DNA of 7,271 bases from CAZSPT01 sp964608895 (GTDB taxonomy: Bacteria; Patescibacteriota; Patescibacteriia; 2-01-FULL-39-33), in NCBI GenBank assembly GCA_964608895.1, contig CAZSPT010000036.1, positions 1-7,271 on the forward strand, in the 5' to 3' direction. The notes below the pieces were generated by a model, which worked only from the letters and a program-made list of their open reading frames with translations, searched no databases and was not told the DNA's origin. This document shows positions 1-4,531 of this stretch, one piece after another. How positions within the stretch are numbered: the stretch's first letter is position 1; the number at the start of each line of letters is the position of its first letter. A program made the position numbers and the translations under genes.

Positions 1-177
1 GAGAACGGCGTGCAGGTTTCCAGCGTGCGTGTTCGTTATGAAAACGATGAAGAAATGAAGTTTCGTTTCAAATATGAGTTGTTTGAAAGCAAGAAGGTTT
101 TGGAAGAAAAAATTAATCATCCCGAGAATATTCAGTATATTGACCTTCGGTTAGGGGAGAGAATCTTTTATCAATAA
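1..177 (+). CDS. ftsQ: C-terminal fragment of probable cell-division protein FtsQ/DivIB (5' end outside window)
   Basis: Frame 1 is open from the window edge to TAA at 175-177 and gives 58 residues. The last residues, YIDLRLGERIFYQ, resemble the end of the FtsQ/DivIB beta domain, where a 'Y-I-D-L-R-x-G-x-x-x-Y-Y' strand closes the extracytoplasmic region. FtsQ/DivIB is a bitopic membrane protein that links early and late divisome proteins (FtsB, FtsL) during septal peptidoglycan synthesis. The POTRA domain and transmembrane helix would lie upstream, outside the window, so the call rests on the C-terminal signature alone. Another POTRA-type envelope protein is possible. No terminator hairpin follows, so its transcript could run into the recombinase gene. 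The fragment is clearly G-rich on its coding strand (about 44 G to 22 C by hand count), unlike the recombinase that follows on the same strand. Confidence 0.6.
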   Translation, partial: ENGVQVSSVRVRYENDEEMKFRFKYELFESKKVLEEKINHPENIQYIDLRLGERIFYQ

Positions 178-190
178 CAAGCAGTCCTAA

Positions 191-219
191 TTGACAGAAA
201 TAAAAGGTTTTTTTATAAT
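191..219 (+). promoter_or_regulatory. Consensus sigma-70-type promoter for the Xer recombinase gene
   Basis: TTGACA at 191-196 and TATAAT at 214-219 are separated by exactly 17 bp, a perfect match to the housekeeping promoter consensus. The expected transcription start is near 226, leaving a leader of about 32 nt before the ATG at 258. The leader shows no obvious Shine-Dalgarno. It is almost entirely occupied by the 28-bp palindrome at 227-254. Confidence 0.82.
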
Positions 220-226
220 AAATATA

Positions 227-254
227 ACTTCGCATAAGATAGATTAAGCGATTT
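227..254. other. dif-like Xer recombination core site, or Xer operator (28-bp imperfect palindrome)
   Basis: The site reads as an 11-bp left arm ACTTCGCATAA (227-237), a 6-bp centre GATAGA (238-243) and an 11-bp right arm TTAAGCGATTT (244-254). The right arm matches the reverse complement of the left at 8 of 11 positions, so size and geometry are those of a dif core site. The left arm agrees with the XerC half of E. coli dif (GGTGCGCATAA, from memory) at 8 of 11 positions. Its first five bases match the start of the B. subtilis type (ACTTC). Read on the - strand, the other half begins TTATG, like the XerD half TTATGTTAAAT. It lies directly upstream of a Xer-family gene. It could instead be an operator for the gene's own product, or chance. 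Function is inferred only. Confidence 0.5.
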
Positions 255-257
255 AAT

Positions 258-1265
258 ATGGCTGATTCAAAGAAAATTTCAATTATTAACCAGATTAAAA
301 ATTTTTTGGAATACTGCAAGGTTGAAAAAGGCTTAAGTCCGGTTTCAACCAATAATTATCAAAATTTTCTAAAAACTTTTATTGATTGGTTGAAAGATAA
401 CAATCTTGCCGAGTTAAAACCAAAAGACCTTAATCAAGATCATATTTGGAATTATCGCCTTTATTTAAGCCAGAAAAAGGACTCTAAGGACCGTTATATT
501 AAAAAAACCACCCAAAGCTACTACCTGACCGGCTTAAGAAACCTTTTAAAGTATTTTGCTGAAAAAGACATTCCTTCCCTGCCGGCAGACAAAGTAAAAC
601 TACCCAAACTTACCAACCGGGATAAAAAAATAAAATTTTTAAAATTTCGCCAAATTGAAAAACTTTTAGCAATGCCGGATATTTCAACCTTGGCCGGCCT
701 TCGGGATCGGACAATTTTAGAAGTCCTCTTCTCCACTGGAATGAGAGTTTCAGAACTAACTTCGCTTAATATAAATCAATTTGATAAAAATAGCTTAATT
801 AAGGGTAATTTCAATGATTTGGAACTTAATATTATCGGCAAGGGAGGAGAAAACAGAACTGTTTATTTTTCTCCCCGAGCTTTAAACTGGCTGGCAAAAT
901 ATTTAAAAACCCGCCAAGACCTCTCCCCCGCCCTGTTTATTAATTTTAAACCGGGCCGGGCCAATTTTGACCAAGAACACCGGCTGACTTCCCGAGCAGT
1001 GGAAAAAATCGTCAAAAAATATTCATTGGCGGCCGGTCTGCCGGTTGACGCCACTCCCCACACTCTTAGACACAGCTATGCCACCGATCTTCTTTCTCAA
1101 GGAGCTGATTTAAGAAGCGTCCAAGAATTACTCGGTCATAAAAATTTAGTTACTACCCAAGTCTATACCCATTTAACCAACCAAAAACTTCAAAGCGTCC
1201 ATCGAAAATTTCACAGCGGCGGCAAAACCGAAAAATCCGGCGCGGATAATAAAAAAACAAACTAA
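258..1265 (+). CDS. xer: Xer-type tyrosine recombinase (XerC/XerD family)
   Basis: This 335-aa protein is a site-specific tyrosine recombinase, the class that resolves chromosome dimers at dif before division. Residues about 8-105 form the SAM-like N-terminal core-binding domain, and 125-320 the catalytic domain. The full catalytic set is visible: R163 (STGMRVSEL), K195 (GKGG beta-hairpin), H268 and R271 (HTLRHSYAT), H294 (LLGHKN) and nucleophile Y303 (QVYTH). The enzyme therefore looks active. XerC/D proteins are usually about 300 aa. The excess here is a spacer around 228-245 and a lysine-rich tail after about 320. The ATG at 258 is chosen because it follows the promoter and palindrome closely; no Shine-Dalgarno is evident. 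The coding strand has more C than G, unlike the ftsQ fragment before it. XerC, XerD and single-Xer (XerA/XerH-like) types cannot be told apart from this gene alone; an integron or phage integrase is less likely given the simple Xer architecture and setting. Confidence 0.95.
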   Translation: MADSKKISIINQIKNFLEYCKVEKGLSPVSTNNYQNFLKTFIDWLKDNNLAELKPKDLNQDHIWNYRLYLSQKKDSKDRYIKKTTQSYYLTGLRNLLKYFAEKDIPSLPADKVKLPKLTNRDKKIKFLKFRQIEKLLAMPDISTLAGLRDRTILEVLFSTGMRVSELTSLNINQFDKNSLIKGNFNDLELNIIGKGGENRTVYFSPRALNWLAKYLKTRQDLSPALFINFKPGRANFDQEHRLTSRAVEKIVKKYSLAAGLPVDATPHTLRHSYATDLLSQGADLRSVQELLGHKNLVTTQVYTHLTNQKLQSVHRKFHSGGKTEKSGADNKKTN

Positions 1266-1288
1266 ACCGGAATAAAATCGGATAAAAA

Positions 1289-1315
1289 AAACAGCGGGTT
1301 AAAAACCCGCTGTTT
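1289..1315. terminator. Bidirectional intrinsic terminator between convergent genes
   Basis: A 10-bp perfect stem (ACAGCGGGTT at 1291-1300 with AACCCGCTGT at 1304-1313, AAA loop) is extended by two A-T pairs on each side. Read leftward, it is followed by a run of seven to eight U (complement of 1282-1290), a strong terminator for the TSP3 gene, which stops 3 bp earlier. Read rightward, the tract is UUUAAAUU, weaker but usable for the recombinase transcript ending at 1265. Confidence 0.88.
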
Positions 1316-1318
1316 AAA

Positions 1319-2473
1319 TTATTGTTTCTTTTGAGAGCTTTTTTTTCGGCTTTGAGACGACTTTTTTTGCTTTTTGGCGCCATCGCCCGCCTCTTTCTTC
1401 AAAATTGAATTTTGAGGCTTTTCCAAAACTTTTTTAACCAAATCAACTAAACAAAGGATAATAAAAACAACTGCTCCGAGCCCTAAAAATTTAGCGACCA
1501 GCCAAAAAAAAGATTTTGTCCGGTCAGCTTGAGTTCCAAGCACTTTTGGAGAAAATTTTTCCAGACCGGCCACTTCCAGATTATCCTCTTGGATGCTTTT
1601 CTGAAAATTTTGATTTTCTCCTTGATTTTCTGGTCCCGGCGAAGAATTGTCGCTTTTTTGAGATTTATTTTCTTCCGGCGAACTATTTCCTTGATTATCC
1701 CGGGAAGAAGAGTTATTCGGCGGTTCCTGATCACCGACTGAAGCGCTTCGGCGACAGCAATCAGAATTCAGCGGGCAGTCATCTTGACCATCCAAGCAGC
1801 CATCGCCGTCGCTGTCAGGATTGTTTGGGTCGGTTCCAATTTCTTGTTCTTGGTCATTGCTTAAGCCGTCGCCGTCAATATCAGAATCAGCGTAATCGGA
1901 AATTCCGTCGCCGTCGCTGTCAGGGCCGTTGAAAACATTAGGATTATTTGGATCGGGATCTTCTCCGTCTAAATCGCCGTCATTGTCGCTGTCAGGGTTG
2001 TTTGGGTCGGTCCCCTGCTCTTCTTCTTCTTGATCGCCGATTCCGTCGCCGTCGCTGTCAACATCAATAAAAATAACTTCGGTAAATTGGCTGGTTAACT
2101 GGTCAATCGCCTCTTCTTGACTGCCGTCGGGATTGATTAAGTAAGCATTGACAATTTCGGCCTGAAACTGATGACTGCCGTATTCAGCCGTCCAGTCTGT
2201 TGAAATTAATTTGCTGGTTCCGCCGGGGTCAAGATGAAAATTAAGAGAGCCGGAAATCGCCTCGTTATTGTCCATAAAAATAAGATTTCCAACAATAACA
2301 TCTTCAGTGTCATTAACTAAAACGGAATAGATTGTTAATTCATCTCCGGCCAAAGGTTCAGGATTGGACAGCCAAATATTGCGGTTGACAAATCCGATAC
2401 TGGCGGCTGAAGCCAGTATCGGCCCAACCAATAAAACTAGGGAAAAAATTACGATTTTCTTTGGAAAAGCCAT
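1319..2473 (-). CDS. Exported, membrane-anchored thrombospondin type-3 repeat (Ca-binding type) protein
   Basis: 384 aa. Residues 1-24 are a signal peptide (KK, hydrophobic core, likely cut after ASA). Residues about 28-135 look like an Ig-fold CARDB-type domain (GDELTIYS, LDPGGTSKL, GSHQFQAEIVNA). Residues 137-240 carry TSP3 calcium-loop repeats of the DSDGDGxxD type (at 139, 161, 185, 197 and 220) with GTDPNNPDSD linkers and four cysteines (C226, C233, C239, C240) that could pair outside the cell. A Ser/Asn/Gln/Glu-rich linker (245-300) leads to a transmembrane helix at about 322-346 and a basic KKQKKSSQ-type cytoplasmic tail. TSP3 loops bind calcium and stiffen extracellular stalks; the ligand here is unknown. 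It lies 23 bp downstream of the M23 peptidase gene, with no promoter or Shine-Dalgarno in the gap, so co-transcription is likely. The family call is solid; the role (surface stalk, adhesion or envelope scaffold) is inference. Confidence 0.88.
   Translation of the reverse strand: MAFPKKIVIFSLVLLVGPILASAASIGFVNRNIWLSNPEPLAGDELTIYSVLVNDTEDVIVGNLIFMDNNEAISGSLNFHLDPGGTSKLISTDWTAEYGSHQFQAEIVNAYLINPDGSQEEAIDQLTSQFTEVIFIDVDSDGDGIGDQEEEEQGTDPNNPDSDNDGDLDGEDPDPNNPNVFNGPDSDGDGISDYADSDIDGDGLSNDQEQEIGTDPNNPDSDGDGCLDGQDDCPLNSDCCRRSASVGDQEPPNNSSSRDNQGNSSPEENKSQKSDNSSPGPENQGENQNFQKSIQEDNLEVAGLEKFSPKVLGTQADRTKSFFWLVAKFLGLGAVVFIILCLVDLVKKVLEKPQNSILKKEAGDGAKKQKKSSQSRKKSSQKKQ
1808..2011 (-). repeat. Near-identical direct repeats encoding TSP3 linkers
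   Basis: A 27-bp unit at 1808-1834 recurs at 1985-2011 with one mismatch. Both copies encode GTDPNNPDSD. Its core GTCGCTGTCA also occurs at 1913-1922 and 2051-2060, each encoding a DSD of a calcium loop. The identity goes beyond what protein conservation needs and suggests recent internal duplication or recombination within the repeat domain. Confidence 0.8.
2394..2422 (-). other. Perfect 11-bp inverted repeat inside the signal-peptide coding region
   Basis: CCGATACTGGC (2394-2404) and GCCAGTATCGG (2412-2422) are perfect reverse complements around a 7-nt loop. In the mRNA the hairpin covers nucleotides 52-80 of the TSP3 gene, codons 18-27, which span the signal-peptide cleavage region. No U-run follows in the leftward direction, so it is not an intrinsic terminator. 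A translational pause, an RNA stability element or coincidence are all possible. Confidence 0.55.
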
Positions 2474-2496
2474 AATAATTATTTAAAAATTAACTT

Positions 2497-3825
2497 TTAA
2501 GGTAGATAACTAAGAGGATTAACCGGAATTCCGTTCAACCTAATTTCAAAATGGAGATGGGGGCCGGTAGAAAATCCGGTATTGCCGCTGTGGCCGATTA
2601 CCTGCCCTTGAGTGACATACTGGTCTGGAGAAACGCTTAAACCGCTCAAATGAGCGTACAAAGTCGCCAGATTGTTGTTGTGAATAATCATAGTGTAAGT
2701 ACCGTACCATCTGGTGTTAACTGCTGTTTTGGCGACATAGCCGGCCTCGGCTGCTTTGACCGGAGTGCCGACTGGAATTCCAAAATCAATGCCGGAATGC
2801 TCAAAAAGATGGCGAAAAGGATAATCAGGATCATGAAAATAGGCGGTGATTCTTCGGCTATTGACCGGCCAAATTAAAGCGGCTTCCCCAAGAAGATTAA
2901 AAGCTTCATCCGGTCCCCGCTTCTCCAGCTCTTGGCGGAGCTTTCTCTCCAAAGAAGCGATTTGGGAATTAACGGCGATTTTTTCCTGTCTTAGTTCGGA
3001 AACCAGCCCTTGGAAATTTTCTTCCGATTCCCTGGTTTCAACAATTAAATAATTTTTAGTCCCCTTTTGGCTAATTAGAGTCATTTTTTGTTCTTCAAGT
3101 TTTTCCAAAAGCTTTAAAAACCGCTCCTTTTTTTTATCCAACTCTTTTTTCTGGCCGGTTAACCGGGCGGCTGATTCCTGAACCCGATTTAAGGTTTTTT
3201 GGAGATTATTCTGGATTCCTTCCAAATTTTTTATCTGGTTGAAAAATTCAGAAAAACTCTCATTACCGAGCAGAACTGAAAGATAACTTTGTTCATCATA
3301 ACGATGAAGCCGGCGAATAAAACCACTAAGCCGCTCTTTTTCTTTTGAAATTTCCGCTTCGGTTTTTTTGATTTCCTCTTTGACTTTTTCAATTTCCAGC
3401 TCGGTTGTTTCAATTTCGGCTTGCTTTGCCTTAATATCCAAATTAGTCTTGGCAATTTGATTGTCAATGATATAAATTTGATTCTGCAGGCTGACAATTT
3501 CATTTCGGGCTCGGGAGATATTTTTTTTGTGACGATTGATTTTATCGGTAAGCTCATCAATTTTTTTCTGCTGTTCCTCAATCTGACGATTAAGTTCGTT
3601 AATCACTGATTGGTCAGAGCCGGCCTCTTCCTCCGAAGATTCGGCTTCTTCAGCCGTCTCCCCTTCGGCTGTCTCCTCTTCTCCGACTTCAGATTCAGGG
3701 ACTTGATCTTGGGAATCTTCTGTTTGGGCAAAAATTACAACCGGCAACAGCCAACTAAAAACCAACCCGACAGCCGCCGAGAAAACCAAAAATAATTTCA
3801 AAGATTTTATTAATTCTTTTTTCAT
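2497..3825 (-). CDS. M23 (LytM) peptidoglycan peptidase with long N-terminal coiled coils (EnvC/PcsB-like architecture)
   Basis: 442 aa, counted from ATG at 3825-3823; a TTG sits one codon earlier, and neither has a clear Shine-Dalgarno. Residues about 9-33 are a signal peptide or anchor ending VIFA-QT. Residues 35-70 are very acidic (Glu/Ser/Ala). About 73-165 and 195-305 are coiled coils rich in Glu, Lys and Gln. The LytM domain fills about 315-442. Zinc and catalytic residues are intact: H343 and D347 (HSGIDFG), H392 (YAHLSG), and H423 and H425 (GPHLHFEI). Active M23 enzymes cut peptide cross-links in peptidoglycan, whereas EnvC itself has a degenerate LytM domain and only activates amidases. 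The coiled-coil plus LytM layout is that of division hydrolase regulators working with FtsEX. Here the full ligand set argues for direct hydrolysis. It is first in a unit with the TSP3 gene. Confidence 0.93.
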   Translation of the reverse strand: MKKELIKSLKLFLVFSAAVGLVFSWLLPVVIFAQTEDSQDQVPESEVGEEETAEGETAEEAESSEEEAGSDQSVINELNRQIEEQQKKIDELTDKINRHKKNISRARNEIVSLQNQIYIIDNQIAKTNLDIKAKQAEIETTELEIEKVKEEIKKTEAEISKEKERLSGFIRRLHRYDEQSYLSVLLGNESFSEFFNQIKNLEGIQNNLQKTLNRVQESAARLTGQKKELDKKKERFLKLLEKLEEQKMTLISQKGTKNYLIVETRESEENFQGLVSELRQEKIAVNSQIASLERKLRQELEKRGPDEAFNLLGEAALIWPVNSRRITAYFHDPDYPFRHLFEHSGIDFGIPVGTPVKAAEAGYVAKTAVNTRWYGTYTMIIHNNNLATLYAHLSGLSVSPDQYVTQGQVIGHSGNTGFSTGPHLHFEIRLNGIPVNPLSYLP

Positions 3826-3854
3826 CAATTTAATTAAGATATTTTCCTGTATTT

Positions 3855-3860
3855 ATTATA
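3855..3860 (-). promoter_or_regulatory. Probable -10 element for the M23/TSP3 unit
   Basis: The - strand reads TATAAT here, a perfect -10. The matching -35 zone (about 3877-3883) reads only TTTTTA or similar, so the promoter may be weak or need an activator. The predicted start is near 3848, giving a leader of about 22 nt without a Shine-Dalgarno. The element lies 8 bp from the -35 of the divergent promoter. Confidence 0.5.
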
Positions 3861-3868
3861 CTAAAAAA

Positions 3869-3897
3869 TTGACAACTTAAAAAGGTTTTGAAATAAT
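3869..3897 (+). promoter_or_regulatory. Promoter of the 192-aa orphan gene
   Basis: TTGACA at 3869-3874, a 17-bp spacer and AATAAT at 3892-3897 (five of six to TATAAT). The expected start is near 3904, giving a leader of about 49 nt that contains two copies of GAAACTAAAA and an AGGAG. Confidence 0.72.
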
Positions 3898-3911
3898 AAA
3901 AGCAGTTCTTT

Positions 3912-3941
3912 GAAACTAAAACCAAGCCCCCGAAACTAAAA
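3912..3941 (+). repeat. 10-bp direct repeat in the leader of the orphan gene
   Basis: GAAACTAAAA occurs at 3912-3921 and 3932-3941, 20 bp apart start to start, or about two helical turns. The second copy abuts the AGGAG at 3941-3945. The placement would suit a regulator binding DNA just after the transcription start, or an RNA-level control of the ribosome site. Chance in an A-rich leader is also possible. Confidence 0.5.
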
Positions 3942-3952
3942 GGAGACGATTG

Positions 3953-4531
3953 ATGATTTGGAAAAATTCTCTAAAAATTTTCCTATTTCAGGAACAAGAA
4001 GTTGATCAAGCCGCTGATTGGGAGCTGATTGCTATCTGCGCCGGTTGCCTTAAGGAGGCTGAAAAAATATTTTTCCGGATTTTTCGGAAAAATCCCCAAA
4101 ATAATTTTCTTGGGGAGATGGAGCTAAACCAACCGGGGATAATAATGACCTTTCAACCGGCCGGAGCCGAACATTTCAAAATTTTCGGCAGTCCTCAAGA
4201 TTATCAAGGGATAACCAAGAGGGAATTCCTCTCTTTAAAGCCGGGTGATTGGATTTTTCGAGCTGATTTTAACTGTCTGCTCGCTCAAGTAACCGCCGAT
4301 TCTGAAAATTTTGAAAAATCAGAATTTCAAAAAACAGCTGTTTTTTTTGAAGAAGACTGGCGAGCCGGAACTATTGTCTGGAACGACAATTCTCCTCAAG
4401 GTCAAAAAATCACTATCTCAGACCTTAACCCTGATCAACGCGAACACTTTGAAAAAAGCTTCAACAGCCCCTGGACGAGAATTATTAAGAAAAAGGGCCG
4501 GGAAGTCAGACAAGCTCGCGGCCGCTTCTGA
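3953..4531 (+). CDS. Hypothetical protein, 192 aa, no recognised family
   Basis: I do not recognise this protein. ATG at 3953 is preferred over TTG at 3950 because AGGAG (3941-3945) stands 7 nt before the ATG but only 4 nt before the TTG. It is soluble by eye: no signal peptide and no transmembrane helix. There is a CxxC (C29, C32) in a predicted helix, a third cysteine at C108, many aromatics (F and W), and a basic C-terminus (KKKGREVRQARGRF). The segment LSLKPGDWIFRADFNCLLAQVT (about 93-114) has the look of a small beta-barrel strand pair. It has its own promoter and terminator, so it is a single-gene unit, divergent from the M23 unit and overlapping the 3' end of gltX by 26 bp. Codon use resembles its neighbours. 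Good expression signals and a long open frame make it a real gene; its function is unknown. Confidence 0.82.
   Translation: MIWKNSLKIFLFQEQEVDQAADWELIAICAGCLKEAEKIFFRIFRKNPQNNFLGEMELNQPGIIMTFQPAGAEHFKIFGSPQDYQGITKREFLSLKPGDWIFRADFNCLLAQVTADSENFEKSEFQKTAVFFEEDWRAGTIVWNDNSPQGQKITISDLNPDQREHFEKSFNSPWTRIIKKKGREVRQARGRF

Noticed and set aside
258..1265. Integrase of a mobile element or integron
   Set aside because: Simple Xer architecture beside probable ftsQ, with no tRNA attachment site, terminal repeats, excisionase or phage genes in view; mobile origin is not excluded by the skew change but not supported otherwise.
1516..1932. 138-codon open frame on the + strand
   Set aside because: Antisense to the TSP3 gene. 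The Arg-rich translation is the mirror of the Asp-rich calcium repeats, which keep the opposite strand free of stops.
1795..2070. Possible CRISPR array or tandem repeat element
   Set aside because: Repeats are irregularly spaced and are fully explained by TSP3 codons (DSDGDG, GTDPNNPDSD). There are no uniform spacers.
4070..4092. Inverted repeat TTTTTCCG ... CGGAAAAA within the orphan gene
   Set aside because: An 8-bp AT-rich stem within coding sequence, no T-run placed as a terminator; likely chance.
4490..4525. Leftward terminator for gltX
   Set aside because: Only a 5-bp GGCCG/CGGCC pairing with an 18-nt loop precedes a U5 run; too weak to call.
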